Assembly (NCBI GenBank): GCA_036567985.1
Contig: DATCTK010000011.1
Location: 1 to 64,000 of the forward strand
Direction of reading: 5' to 3'
From: SZUA-229 sp036567985
GTDB taxonomy: Bacteria; Pseudomonadota; Gammaproteobacteria; SZUA-229
Length of the DNA: 64,000 nucleotides
A program made the position numbers and the translations under genes. The notes beneath the pieces are model-generated. The model was not told the DNA's origin and searched no databases. It saw nothing but the letters and a program-made list of their open reading frames with translations. Positions 9,497 to 18,850 of this stretch are shown here, piece by piece (the stretch's first letter is position 1; each line of letters opens with the position of its first letter).

Positions 9497-11197
9497 ATGC
9501 ATCGACCAGCTCATATCACCGGATCAAATCCCGCGCATCAGCAGGGCGCGGGTCTGCTGATATTTTTTGTGGTGCTGATTCTCGCCGGCTCGACGTTTCT
9601 GCTGACCCATACCCCGCCGGAAAGCGGTCGGGTGCAGGCTGAAAATCGTACCAGCGAAGCCCTGGCGGCAGCAAAACAGGCGCTACTGGCCTATGCGGTA
9701 GGCTATTACTCCCGTGAAGAGCCAGGTCGCCATGGTATATTGCCCTGTCCTGAAAGTAGTGTTCCTTTTCATAATGGTGATGGCAATAGCAGTATCTCGT
9801 GTAATTCTTATGAGCACACTAATAGCATTGGCCTCCTGCCCTGGAAGACATTAAAGATCCCACCCCCCCATGATGGCGCGGGGGAGTGTCTGTGGTATGC
9901 CCTGTCCGGTGGCTTTTACAATAACCCTGAATCCCCGATGACCAATGACGATACACCGGGCATGTTCCAGCTATATGATGCCAGTGGCAATCTACTGGCC
10001 GGCAATACGCCGGAAGACCGGGTGGTAGCGGTGGTAATTGCGCCGGGCGAACCGCTGGCGGGTCAGAACCGCAGCGCACAGAGCGGTCTGCCATGCAAAC
10101 AGAGTGGGGAGCTGGTTGAAATTACCGACTATCTTGATAGTTTTTCCGGCATTGACAATACGGCGGTGAATGAGGCGACAGCGGATCAGGTGGACCGCTT
10201 TATCACCGCCACCGGGCTGGGCGATAACCCCGGCCTGAATGACCGCATTATCACCATTAGTGCGGCGGAAATTTTCGATGCGATTAAGGCGCGCCCACCT
10301 TTGTACGATGAAAAGATCGGTGAGCTGGGCGTGGAACTGGGAAACTGTCTAATAGATTATGCAAATCTGGCCTATGACGCTTCTGACGATGGAGGGCCAG
10401 GCCCGGGGGATCCCGATCCACCCTGTACACTTGCCGGCTGTAATAATGACTGCGATGCACAGCGCACACTCTGTTTAATGACGGCCGATTCCGGGCAAGA
10501 GATTGCCGCCTGCCAGCGTGCCCGAAGGGATTGCCGCCGTGACTGCCGTGATAACTGCAGTGGCGGACCTGGTGGTGGCCCTCCGGGCGGAGGCGGCCCA
10601 CCGGCAAGTGACCCATATCACCGCCTGCCCTGGCCTGCATCGGTTAATCTCAACAATGATTACCGCCTAAACAGCAGTTATATTAATACTGACTCAGAGG
10701 GTTATCTGGGGCGTCTGCCTTATAATATTGCCAGCTCAAGCAATGAAATAGGCATTGGCGAGCCCGATCTGTTTACTGCATGCGAACTGGAGATCAGTAA
10801 CCGGGAAATGTTCAATTTATGGCAACACTGGAAGGATCACTGGTTTTATGTGCTGGGCAGTGACCTTGCACCGGATCAGGCAAGCGCGCCAGCGGTGGTT
10901 TGCCAGAATAATTGCCCACAGGTGAATGGCGGGGCTCGCCAGGCAGCGATTCTGATCTTCTCCGGCGAGCGCATCAATAACCAGCTGCGGCGTACAAATG
11001 AGACCGAAGACCCGGATCCGCCACTGGCGCAGAGCACGGGGAATCTGGCCAACTACCTGGAAGGCAGTAACCTGAGTAACTACGAGGACAATAATGGCAG
11101 TGGCAACTACGGCGTGTACGACGGCGTGAACCCACATAATGACCGACTGTTCTGTATCAACAGCGCCATGAACAACGTGACGGAGTGTACCCCCTGA
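9497..11197 (+). CDS. Large pilin-like protein (PilX/GspK/MshQ-like) with cysteine-rich insert
   Basis: A 566-residue protein starting with a short basic leader and a pilin-type hydrophobic helix after QQG (AGLLIFFVVLILAGSTFLL). The usual Glu at mature position 5 is absent, as in GspK/PilX-type minor pilins. An extracellular body with many scattered cysteines follows. At about residues 295-373, Gly/Pro/Asp linkers enclose a basic module with eight cysteines; six of them are spaced 3, 6, 12, 6, 3 in perfect mirror order. A second body domain follows, ending with several cysteines (CINS, ECTP). It lies 18 bases after mshK and overlaps the next pilin gene by one base. It may be a tip component or adhesin; that role is an inference. 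Confidence 0.6.
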   Translation: MHRPAHITGSNPAHQQGAGLLIFFVVLILAGSTFLLTHTPPESGRVQAENRTSEALAAAKQALLAYAVGYYSREEPGRHGILPCPESSVPFHNGDGNSSISCNSYEHTNSIGLLPWKTLKIPPPHDGAGECLWYALSGGFYNNPESPMTNDDTPGMFQLYDASGNLLAGNTPEDRVVAVVIAPGEPLAGQNRSAQSGLPCKQSGELVEITDYLDSFSGIDNTAVNEATADQVDRFITATGLGDNPGLNDRIITISAAEIFDAIKARPPLYDEKIGELGVELGNCLIDYANLAYDASDDGGPGPGDPDPPCTLAGCNNDCDAQRTLCLMTADSGQEIAACQRARRDCRRDCRDNCSGGPGGGPPGGGGPPASDPYHRLPWPASVNLNNDYRLNSSYINTDSEGYLGRLPYNIASSSNEIGIGEPDLFTACELEISNREMFNLWQHWKDHWFYVLGSDLAPDQASAPAVVCQNNCPQVNGGARQAAILIFSGERINNQLRRTNETEDPDPPLAQSTGNLANYLEGSNLSNYEDNNGSGNYGVYDGVNPHNDRLFCINSAMNNVTECTP

Positions 11198-11973
11198 TGA
11201 ACAGACAGTGCCAACACGGCTTTACCCTGATTGAAATGGCGATCGTGTTTCTGATTATCGGCGCGCTGCTCAGCTACACCTTTATGCCGCTGCGCGCACA
11301 ACTGGAAACCGCCAATATCAAGGAAGCCCGCGGCAAACTGGCGGAAATTGAGGACGCAATTTACGGCTTTGCCATTGCCAATGGCCGCCTGCCATGCCCG
11401 ACCCTGCCGGGGCAGGGGGGGCAGTCACTGCCACTGGACCCCGCCACCGTCTGCAACAGTTATATCGGTTTTGTGCCATCCGGCACTCTGGGCCTGAAGG
11501 GCGAAACCAACTGCGACGGCCTGCTGGTGGACCCCTGGGGACGACCCTATCGCTACAGTGTGACCGACAGTGATTTTGATGCTGATGGCTCCGATGATTT
11601 TGTCGCCATCAACGAGTTGCGCAATGTCGGTATCGCCGATGCCGCCCCCGATCTACAGGTCTGTCGTAACCTGGACGCCGCCTGCAACAGCACCACTGCA
11701 CAGCCAAATATTATTGCCCGTGAGGTGGTTGCGGTAATTTTTTCCATGGGCACCAAAGGTCGCGCCAATAGTGCAACCGAAAACGAGAACGCCGGTGAAG
11801 GGGGCACCCTGCCCAGTACCTGTGGTTTATCTGCCTACCCGATCGGCAATGATCGTTATTATTATGCGTCCAAGCGCCGTGAAATTGCCGGCCAGGAATT
11901 TGATGATCAGCTGATCTGGATTTCGCCCCATATACTCTACGGCAAGTTGCTACAGGCCGGACAGATTCCCTGA
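11197..11973 (+). CDS. Type IV pilin-like / pseudopilin protein
   Basis: ATG 11197 overlaps the previous stop by one base; an in-frame GTG at 11185 is less likely. About 258 residues. It has a classic prepilin peptidase site and helix, CQHG followed by FTLIEMAIVFLIIGALLS, with Glu at +5 for methylation and assembly. The protein then continues into an unusually large body rich in PCP and Cys-containing loops and Asp/Gly segments (DSDFDADGSDDFV). The body shares PCP-type motifs with the preceding protein (LPCP), suggesting the two act as a pair in one pilus. It is the last gene of the operon and its 3' end overlaps the convergent START-domain gene by 24 bases. Confidence 0.75.
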   Translation: MNRQCQHGFTLIEMAIVFLIIGALLSYTFMPLRAQLETANIKEARGKLAEIEDAIYGFAIANGRLPCPTLPGQGGQSLPLDPATVCNSYIGFVPSGTLGLKGETNCDGLLVDPWGRPYRYSVTDSDFDADGSDDFVAINELRNVGIADAAPDLQVCRNLDAACNSTTAQPNIIAREVVAVIFSMGTKGRANSATENENAGEGGTLPSTCGLSAYPIGNDRYYYASKRREIAGQEFDDQLIWISPHILYGKLLQAGQIP

Positions 11974-12669
11974 GTCTTGCGCTGCAGATAATTGCAGCTG
12001 TTGTCTGAGGTTCTGCATCATTTTAAACGGAAAGGCACGCTGGATAATATTCACAATCCAGTTGGGCAACCAGCCTTTTGGATCGGCGTGGTAAATTAAT
12101 TCAACCCGCGTCTGCCCGGCATTGATGGCGGTCAGCTTATACACACTGGAAAAAATCTCGCCGCGAATCAGCCCCGGCTGTAATGGCATCGCCCTGTGAG
12201 TAACCGACTGCATGCGATAACTCAGCTGAAAGCTATTACCATCCTGTTGCTGCACATATTCAACCCGGTAAACGAAATCACGATTGGAAGCAGGCCAGGG
12301 CGCGGAAAACAGGCTGTATTCAATGTGTTCAGTTGGCGAGATTTTTTCAATGACTTGCGAATACTGTAAGTAGGGCACCCACTGTGGCCGTTGCGAAAAA
12401 TCGTCCACCAACTGTTTAATTTTTTCTAATGGTGCATTGATAATTGCCACTGCACGTGCCTTAACAATTACCGTGTCCTGCATGGCAATACTGTAAACCT
12501 GGATGCCGTCTTCATCCGTAATTTTCTGCCACTGTGTATCACCTGCATTGATTGAATTCTGTTGCCCAGGCGACTCGCCATAAAAATCAGACGACAGATT
12601 ATTCTGTGCCCAGGCTGTCTGTAAAACGCCGCTTATAAACAGTACTAAAATGGCTGTAATTGCATGCAT
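11950..12669 (-). CDS. START/SRPBCC-domain lipid-binding-type exported protein
   Basis: 239 residues with an N-terminal signal peptide (cleavage near TAWAQNN). Residues ~45-230 have the START-domain pattern: WQKITDEDGIQVYS, a VKARAVAIINAPLEKI strand-helix, APWPASNRDFVY and the C-terminal helix NIIQRAFPFKMMQNLR. START proteins bind lipids or other hydrophobic ligands; the bacterial role is unknown. The ATG follows the modC stop with no spacer (TAA-ATG), so it is probably co-transcribed with modABC. Convergent overlap with the upstream pilin gene. Confidence 0.75.
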   Translation of the reverse strand: MHAITAILVLFISGVLQTAWAQNNLSSDFYGESPGQQNSINAGDTQWQKITDEDGIQVYSIAMQDTVIVKARAVAIINAPLEKIKQLVDDFSQRPQWVPYLQYSQVIEKISPTEHIEYSLFSAPWPASNRDFVYRVEYVQQQDGNSFQLSYRMQSVTHRAMPLQPGLIRGEIFSSVYKLTAINAGQTRVELIYHADPKGWLPNWIVNIIQRAFPFKMMQNLRQQLQLSAAQDSGNLSGL

Positions 12670-13788
12670 TTATTTAATCATCGCCGTGGCTTTGAACTGT
12701 GCATATAACTGCTTACCCACTTCAAGCTGCAGGTTGTTGCAGGAGCGCTGGCTGATCGTCGCCAGCAATCGCTGTTGCCCCAGCGAGCATAACAGCAGCT
12801 GTTTGCCTTTATCCTGTTGCTTTATTTCATCTATGCGCACCGGCACTGTATTGAGTATGCTGCTGTTATCGGTCGGCGACAGGCACAGGCTGACATCCCT
12901 GGCATACAGCAATATACGTAAGCTGTCGCCATTTTTTAGCGGCTGTGCGCCCGGCTGTTTGTCTGGCTGTGCAGCAATTAACAGCTCGTATCCTTCACAG
13001 TGCATCTGCAACAAGCCTTCATTATTCAATAATGCGCTGACATGACCCTGCAAAATAAAACTCGGGCCTTCGGCGCGGGTCAGCAATGGCTGGCTGACGC
13101 ACAGCTCTGCCAGTTCACCCTGTGCAATGCTTTTACCCTGTTGCATCAGCACAATATAATCCGCCAGTCGCAACACTTCTTTTATATCGTGACTGACATA
13201 CAACACGGGTATGGTCAGTTGCTGATGAATCGATTCGATATAGGGCAGCAGTTGCTGGCGCGAGTTATAGTCCAGTGCCGCCAGGGGTTCATCCATAATT
13301 AATAAATCGGGGCTGGAGAGCAGTGCACGCACCATGCTCACCCGTTGTTTCTGACCACCGGACAACTGCTGCGGGTAATGTTGTAATAATTCTTCAATTT
13401 TAAACTGTTCAATTAACGCCTGCTGGTCCAGTGTGCTATTACGTCTTTCATAACCGAACTGGATATTCTGTAACACGGTCATATGGGGAAACAGGCGGTT
13501 ATCCTGAAACACATAGGCAATTTTGCGTTGCCAGGGTTTCAGTTTTATCTTCTGCTCACTGTCATCGTAGACGGTATTATTTAAACTGAAGCGCGCCTGT
13601 TCTATATGCAGTTTATGCTGCGTGCTTTGATGCGTATTATTCAAGCCGGCAAGCAGATTTAATAAAGTGGACTTGCCTGAACCTGACTCACCAAACAGCA
13701 CAGTAATACCCCGTGCCGGAATACGACAGTCCACCTGCAGCTGGAACTGATTGAAATGTGCCTGATAGTAAATCTCCAGCATCTGCAT
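12670..13788 (-). CDS. modC: Molybdate ABC transporter ATP-binding protein ModC
   Basis: 372-residue cytoplasmic ATPase that energises molybdate (or tungstate) import. Visible motifs: Walker A GESGSGKST at about 33-41, Q-loop VFQDNRLFPH, ABC signature LSGGQKQR, Walker B LLIMDEPLAALD and the switch His in SHD. The C-terminal ~80 residues form a Mop/TOBE-type region expected to bind molybdate. It follows modB directly with no gap. The length is normal for ModC. Confidence 0.93.
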   Translation of the reverse strand: MQMLEIYYQAHFNQFQLQVDCRIPARGITVLFGESGSGKSTLLNLLAGLNNTHQSTQHKLHIEQARFSLNNTVYDDSEQKIKLKPWQRKIAYVFQDNRLFPHMTVLQNIQFGYERRNSTLDQQALIEQFKIEELLQHYPQQLSGGQKQRVSMVRALLSSPDLLIMDEPLAALDYNSRQQLLPYIESIHQQLTIPVLYVSHDIKEVLRLADYIVLMQQGKSIAQGELAELCVSQPLLTRAEGPSFILQGHVSALLNNEGLLQMHCEGYELLIAAQPDKQPGAQPLKNGDSLRILLYARDVSLCLSPTDNSSILNTVPVRIDEIKQQDKGKQLLLCSLGQQRLLATISQRSCNNLQLEVGKQLYAQFKATAMIK

Positions 13789-14454
13789 TTATAACCTGAC
13801 CCGAAATTTTTTATTCAGCGAATAAGTGATTAATAGCACCACAAATGAAAAGGTCAGCAGACCAGCGGCGTAGGCGTGTGCCTGTTGATACTCCAGCACC
13901 TCCACATGATCATAAATAACAATCGACAGCACCTGGGTGACTTCCGGTATATTGCCGCCAATCATCAGCACCACACCGAACTCGCCCACGGTGTGGGCAA
14001 AGCCCAGGGTAATCGCCACCAGGAATCCGCGAGAAGACAGGGGCAGCACAATATGCCGAAAGGTATCCAGCCGATTTGCCCCCAGTGACCAGGCTGCCTG
14101 TTGCAATGGCCGACCCACGGTTTCAAAACTGGCCTGCAATGGCTGCACCACAAACGGCATGGAATAGATCACCGAACCGATCACCAGGCCGCTGAAACTG
14201 AAGGTGAGGGTACTGTCGCTGAACAGTGACCAGAACTCGCCGATAAAACCCTGCGGGCTCAACGCAATTAACAGGTAAAAACCCAGCACCGTGGGTGGCA
14301 GTACCAGTGGTAAGGCCACCACCGATTCAATAATTACCTTGAAGCGATGCTGGCTCTGTGACAACCACCAGGCCAGCGGCGTGCCCAGCACCAGCAATAT
14401 CAGCGTGGTAATCGTCGCCAGCTTCAACGTGATCAGTATCGGTGCCCATTCCAT
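13789..14454 (-). CDS. modB: Molybdate ABC transporter permease ModB
   Basis: 221-residue inner-membrane permease with about five membrane segments. It contains the EAA-loop-like cytoplasmic motif AAWSLGANRLDTFRHIVLPLSSRG that contacts ModC. It lies between modA (one-base overlap) and modC (zero spacing), the standard modABC order. Confidence 0.93.
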   Translation of the reverse strand: MEWAPILITLKLATITTLILLVLGTPLAWWLSQSQHRFKVIIESVVALPLVLPPTVLGFYLLIALSPQGFIGEFWSLFSDSTLTFSFSGLVIGSVIYSMPFVVQPLQASFETVGRPLQQAAWSLGANRLDTFRHIVLPLSSRGFLVAITLGFAHTVGEFGVVLMIGGNIPEVTQVLSIVIYDHVEVLEYQQAHAYAAGLLTFSFVVLLITYSLNKKFRVRL

Positions 14455-15176
14455 TACAGCTGGTACCCATCCTGTTTAATCATTTCGATGACCTGCGGCG
14501 TATTTAGAAACTCAACAAAGCGTTGCGCCAGCGCGAACTGTTTAGTCTGTTTTAAAATCAGCATTTTCTGTGTGACCGGCTGATGCAACTCAGTATCAAT
14601 AGCAAAAAACACCTGATTATTGACATGTGAACGTGCAACAAATCCCAGCTCCGCTGCACCCGACTCAACAAACTGTAATGTCTGCGAAATATTTTCACCG
14701 TACACCAGTTTATGTTTAACCTTTTCATACAGCCCCATTGCCTGTAACGCTTCTTTTGCTGCCTGTCCATAGGGCGCGGTTTTCGGATTGGCAATCGACA
14801 GTTTATTAAACTTTCCACTGTGCAGTAATGCGTTTAACTGCTGCGGACTTTCTGCCCGTGGTGACCAGAGTGCCAGCTGGCCAATGGCATATATCTGGCT
14901 GCGGTTATTCAAACTGTGACCCTGTTCTACCAGTTTATCGGCTCGCGCACTGTCGGCGGAAAAAAACAGATCATAGGGCGCGCCACGAATAATCTGCGCA
15001 TAGAGTTTACCGGTTGAGCCGCGGATAATGGTGATCTCATCGCCGGTTTTTTCACTAAAGGCCTGGGCAATTTTTGTCAGGGTTGGGTAAAAATTTGCGG
15101 CACTTGCAATGCGCAACTCGGCGCCCAGCAAATTGCTGTGAATCAGGAATAGACAGACCAGGGCCAGTACGCGCAT
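14454..15176 (-). CDS. modA: Molybdate-binding periplasmic protein ModA
   Basis: 240-residue periplasmic binding protein with a signal peptide (LLGAELRIASA). Family features include GSTGKLYAQIIRGAPYDLFFSAD, where the first Ser/Thr residues and the AP-Y-DLFFSAD strand form the oxyanion site of ModA proteins. It delivers molybdate to ModBC. The gene begins 3 bases after the stop of the preceding membrane-anchored protein and overlaps modB by one base. Confidence 0.93.
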   Translation of the reverse strand: MRVLALVCLFLIHSNLLGAELRIASAANFYPTLTKIAQAFSEKTGDEITIIRGSTGKLYAQIIRGAPYDLFFSADSARADKLVEQGHSLNNRSQIYAIGQLALWSPRAESPQQLNALLHSGKFNKLSIANPKTAPYGQAAKEALQAMGLYEKVKHKLVYGENISQTLQFVESGAAELGFVARSHVNNQVFFAIDTELHQPVTQKMLILKQTKQFALAQRFVEFLNTPQVIEMIKQDGYQL

Positions 15177-15179
15177 GCG

Positions 15180-16478
15180 TTATTCTCCACGATAAAGGGC
15201 TAATTGATCCAGTTGTAAATTAATCTGAGCCAGCATCTGCTGGTAGTCTGCACTTTCCGTGTGTTGGTAGCGTTGCGCGAATTCCGTGTCTGTCATCGCT
15301 GCTGGCAGGGATTTTATCTCAGGCATATACAGTGAAGCTGAATGGGGTCTGGCCAGTATCTGCTGCACACGCATCGCATCAGCGTGACTCGCAGTTGCTG
15401 CTTCTGCCAGCCGAATACCCGCATAGTCCGCCGCCAGATCCGCAAAGCTGAAGCCGCTGCCGTCCACCGAATCAACCATTTCCTTGTCCAGACCAATCAG
15501 CTCCGCCAGTTTTGAATCTGCCAGACTGGTAATCGCCGCGGAAATAACCAGGTGCTTGCTCAGGTCATGTCGCCCCTGCAGATAGATTTTTTTCGCGCGG
15601 ATCGGCGATGGGCGTGACTCACCCAGCAGTCCGGCTATGTCACGGTTCAGCATATAGCCTGCCAGCGCCACAAATACCGCGCGGTTTTCAGTCTGCGGGT
15701 CGCCATCCTGGCTGCGCTGCGCGGCCAGCGCAAACATCGGCTGCAATACTGTGTCCAGTTTGACCCTGCCAGTGCTTGCAGACAACTGGCCCTGTAGCAG
15801 CTGCGACTGCGCCAGCAGTGCCTGTTTAAATTCCGCTGACACCACCCGCGCGCTGAGCTGTGTTTTCATCCGCTTACTCACCTGTCGGCTCACCACATAA
15901 TGCAGGCTGAGTTGTTGCGGTTCTATCTCGATACGTTGCAGCGACTGCCTGAGCAATGCGTATTCAGGTAACTGTTGCTGTAACTGCCGATGCAGTTGCT
16001 GGCTGATTGCCTGCGACAGCCATTCTGGCAGGTTGATTTTACCCAGCCGCAGATCGCTCAATTCATACTGCTGGCCATCAGCCGTATCGGTAACATCAAA
16101 GCTGCCGCTCAGATTCAGATAGCCATTCAATAGTGGAACCGGCACGGGCAGGCTCAACTGGAAATAGGCACTGTTGTCGAACAGCTTCAGCTGGCTGGCG
16201 AGATTTCGCACCATCGGTACCGGCAATTTTTGTGTCAGATAGCTCAGGCTGAGATTGAGATCCCGCTGACTCAGCGTTGTCTTCGCCAGCTCACCGCTGC
16301 GCAAGCGCTGCGGATTGTTTAGATGAATCAGCTGACTGACACGCGCCAGCTGCTGGGGCTGCAGTTCCTGCGTGGGCGTCACCAGTGGTTGTTCATCCAG
16401 GCTGGACACCGCCAGTATGCCCAGCAACAGCCCCAGCACAAAGGCCACAATAAACAGCCACTTGATTAATCGTTTCAT
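15180..16478 (-). CDS. Uncharacterised membrane-anchored protein upstream of modABC
   Basis: I do not recognise a named family. The start is placed at ATG 16478; a TTG 36 bases upstream gives a longer form, but the shorter one begins directly with a signal-anchor (MKRLIKWLFIVAFVLGLLLGILAV). The remaining ~400 residues are predicted periplasmic, rich in Leu/Gln, with amphipathic strands (LSLSYLTQKLPVPMVRNLASQLK, YLNLSGSFDVTDT) and a helical C-terminal half ending in a Gln-rich helix. It is the first gene of the mod operon, 3 bases ahead of modA, so it is co-expressed. A role in molybdate uptake is possible but unsupported. Confidence 0.6.
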   Translation of the reverse strand: MKRLIKWLFIVAFVLGLLLGILAVSSLDEQPLVTPTQELQPQQLARVSQLIHLNNPQRLRSGELAKTTLSQRDLNLSLSYLTQKLPVPMVRNLASQLKLFDNSAYFQLSLPVPVPLLNGYLNLSGSFDVTDTADGQQYELSDLRLGKINLPEWLSQAISQQLHRQLQQQLPEYALLRQSLQRIEIEPQQLSLHYVVSRQVSKRMKTQLSARVVSAEFKQALLAQSQLLQGQLSASTGRVKLDTVLQPMFALAAQRSQDGDPQTENRAVFVALAGYMLNRDIAGLLGESRPSPIRAKKIYLQGRHDLSKHLVISAAITSLADSKLAELIGLDKEMVDSVDGSGFSFADLAADYAGIRLAEAATASHADAMRVQQILARPHSASLYMPEIKSLPAAMTDTEFAQRYQHTESADYQQMLAQINLQLDQLALYRGE

Positions 16479-16618
16479 ATTGTAAGCGCAATCAGCCGGT
16501 AAAATTTGCCGCAAACTATAACATGATCATCCACTGGTGAATCTCGCTACAGCGTGAATTATGTACTTAAGCCAGCTTACCCCTGTCCAACTGCGTTTTC
16601 TGGGTTAAAATGCCGCCC

Positions 16619-18814
16619 ATGGATGTTTCTCATATACTCGACGACTTAAACGATCACCAGCGCGAAGCGGTCACCGCACCGCCTGGCCCCATGCTGGTGC
16701 TGGCCGGTGCCGGCAGCGGCAAAACCCGTGTGCTGGTGCACCGCATGGCCTGGCTGATTCAGGTGGAAGGGGTATCACCCTTCGGCCTGATGGCCGTAAC
16801 CTTTACCAACAAGGCCGCTAACGAAATGCGTGCCCGGGTGGAAAAGCTACAGGGTGTTTCCCCCAGCGGCATGTGGGTGGGCACATTCCACGGTATTGCC
16901 CACCGCCTGTTGCGCGCCCACTGGAAGGAGGCTGACCTGCCGCAGCAGTTCCAGATTCTGGACTCCGATGACCAGTTCCGCATGATCAAGCGGGTGCTCA
17001 AGGCGCTGGAGCTGGACGAGGCCCGCTGGGTACCACGACAGATTCAGGGCTTTATCAATGGCCGTAAGGATGAAGGCCTGCGCCCGCAGCATGTGGATGC
17101 GGGCCACGACCCGATTCGCCAGCAGCTGGTGAGCATCTACGCCGCCTACGAGGCCGCCTGCAAGCGTGCTGGCGTGATCGACTTTGCCGAGCTGCTGTTG
17201 CGCAGCCTGGAACTGATTCGTGATAACGATGAACTGAGACAGCATTACCGCAACCGCTTTCAGCACATTCTGGTGGATGAGTTCCAGGACACCAACACCA
17301 TTCAATATGCCTGGATTCGCCTGCTGGCGGCGGAAAAAAATGGCCGCGGCGCCCAGCTGTTTGTGGTGGGGGACGATGACCAGGCGATTTACGGCTGGCG
17401 TGGTGCGCGGGTGGAAAACATTCTCACCTTCAAGCACGACTTTCCCGACACCCTGGTGATTCGCCTGGAGCAGAATTACCGCTCCACCGCCAATATCCTC
17501 AATGCCGCCAATGGACTCATTGCGCACAATGAAGAACGCATGGGCAAGAACCTGTGGACCCAGGGCGAGGATGGCAGCCCAATTCAACTCTATGCCGCCT
17601 TCAATGAACAGGAAGAAGCGCGCTATGTGATTGACCGCATTGTCGAATACGTCAGCGACGGCCATGAGCGCGCCGATGTGGCCATTCTGTATCGCTCCAA
17701 TGCCCAGTCGCGGGTGTTCGAGGAACAGCTGATGGCGCAGGGGATTCCCTACCGGGTATATGGCGGCCTGCGCTTCTTCGAACGTGCCGAAATCAAGGAC
17801 GCACTGGCCTACCTGCGGCTGATTAACAATCGCAATGATGATCCGTCATTTGAGCGGGTGGTCAACCAGCCAACCCGTGGCATCGGCGGCAAAACCGTCG
17901 ACACCATCCGCGATGCGGCACGGCTGGCGGATGTCTCCATGTGGCAGGCCTCGCTGGAACTGATTAAAAGCGGTAGCCTGACCGCCCGTGCACAGGGTGC
18001 GCTGCAGGGCTTTATCGACCTGATCAACGCCCTCGACGCCGACAGCCGCGAACTGGACCTGCATGAACAGACCGAACACGTGATTCACGCCTCGGGCCTG
18101 ATTGAGCATTACGGCAAGGAAAAGGGCGAGAAAGCGGAAGCCCGCGTAGAAAACCTGGAAGAACTGGTGAGCGCCGCCAAGGGCTATACCTTTGAACAGG
18201 ATGAAACTAACGAACTGGATAATCTCACCGCCTTCCTCACCCATGCGGCACTGGAAGCCGGTGAGGGCCAGGCCGAAGCCTGGGAAGACTGCGTACAGCT
18301 GATGACCCTGCACAGTGCCAAGGGACTGGAGTTTCCCCTGGTGTTTATGGTGGGCATGGAAGAGGGCCTGTTCCCCCACCAGCGCAGTGCCGAGGAAGAA
18401 GGTCGGCTGCAGGAAGAACGTCGCCTGTGTTATGTGGGTATTACCCGCGCGCGGGATCAGCTGGTGCTTTGTTATGCGGAACAGCGGCGTTTATATGGCA
18501 AGGAAATCTACCCCATGCCATCCAGTTTTATCGGCGAGATTCCCGCCCAGTACATCGAGGAAATTCGTCCCCGTGCACACTTCAGCCAGCGCCAGGGCTA
18601 TAGCGACTATACTCAGCAGAGCGCGTATAAACAGTCGGCGATGGGCAATGACAGCGGCTTCAGTATCGGCCAGCTGGTGATGCACCAGAAGTTCGGCGAA
18701 GGCATCGTACTTAATTATGAAGGCCAGGGGCAAAGCACACGGGTGGAGGTTAATTTTCACGACGTCGGCAGCAAATGGCTGGTGCTCAGCTACGCCAATT
18801 TGCAGGCGGTATAG
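16619..18814 (+). CDS. uvrD: DNA helicase II UvrD
   Basis: SF1A 3'-5' DNA helicase of nucleotide excision and mismatch repair. Start taken at ATG 16619 (MDVSHILDDLNDHQREAV), as in other UvrD proteins; an ATG 9 bases upstream is also in frame. Motifs: Walker A GAGSGKT (~36), Ia TFTNKAANEMR, II DEFQDTN, III GDDDQAIYGWRGA, IV-VI including QNYRSTANIL and TLHSAKGLEFPLV... RLCYVGITRAR. The C-terminal Tudor-like segment (HQKFGEGIVLNYEGQG) contacts RNA polymerase in UvrD/PcrA. About 731 residues, normal length. I saw no convincing LexA box upstream. Confidence 0.96.
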   Translation: MDVSHILDDLNDHQREAVTAPPGPMLVLAGAGSGKTRVLVHRMAWLIQVEGVSPFGLMAVTFTNKAANEMRARVEKLQGVSPSGMWVGTFHGIAHRLLRAHWKEADLPQQFQILDSDDQFRMIKRVLKALELDEARWVPRQIQGFINGRKDEGLRPQHVDAGHDPIRQQLVSIYAAYEAACKRAGVIDFAELLLRSLELIRDNDELRQHYRNRFQHILVDEFQDTNTIQYAWIRLLAAEKNGRGAQLFVVGDDDQAIYGWRGARVENILTFKHDFPDTLVIRLEQNYRSTANILNAANGLIAHNEERMGKNLWTQGEDGSPIQLYAAFNEQEEARYVIDRIVEYVSDGHERADVAILYRSNAQSRVFEEQLMAQGIPYRVYGGLRFFERAEIKDALAYLRLINNRNDDPSFERVVNQPTRGIGGKTVDTIRDAARLADVSMWQASLELIKSGSLTARAQGALQGFIDLINALDADSRELDLHEQTEHVIHASGLIEHYGKEKGEKAEARVENLEELVSAAKGYTFEQDETNELDNLTAFLTHAALEAGEGQAEAWEDCVQLMTLHSAKGLEFPLVFMVGMEEGLFPHQRSAEEEGRLQEERRLCYVGITRARDQLVLCYAEQRRLYGKEIYPMPSSFIGEIPAQYIEEIRPRAHFSQRQGYSDYTQQSAYKQSAMGNDSGFSIGQLVMHQKFGEGIVLNYEGQGQSTRVEVNFHDVGSKWLVLSYANLQAV

Positions 18815-18850
18815 GTTAGCACTGCATCACATATGAGCCGTTAATCAACT

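Noticed and set aside
16520..16618. LexA box upstream of uvrD
   Set aside because: CTG...CAG pairs present do not have the required spacing or AT core.
16847..17665. Long minus-strand frame opposite uvrD
   Set aside because: Antisense shadow of conserved helicase motifs.
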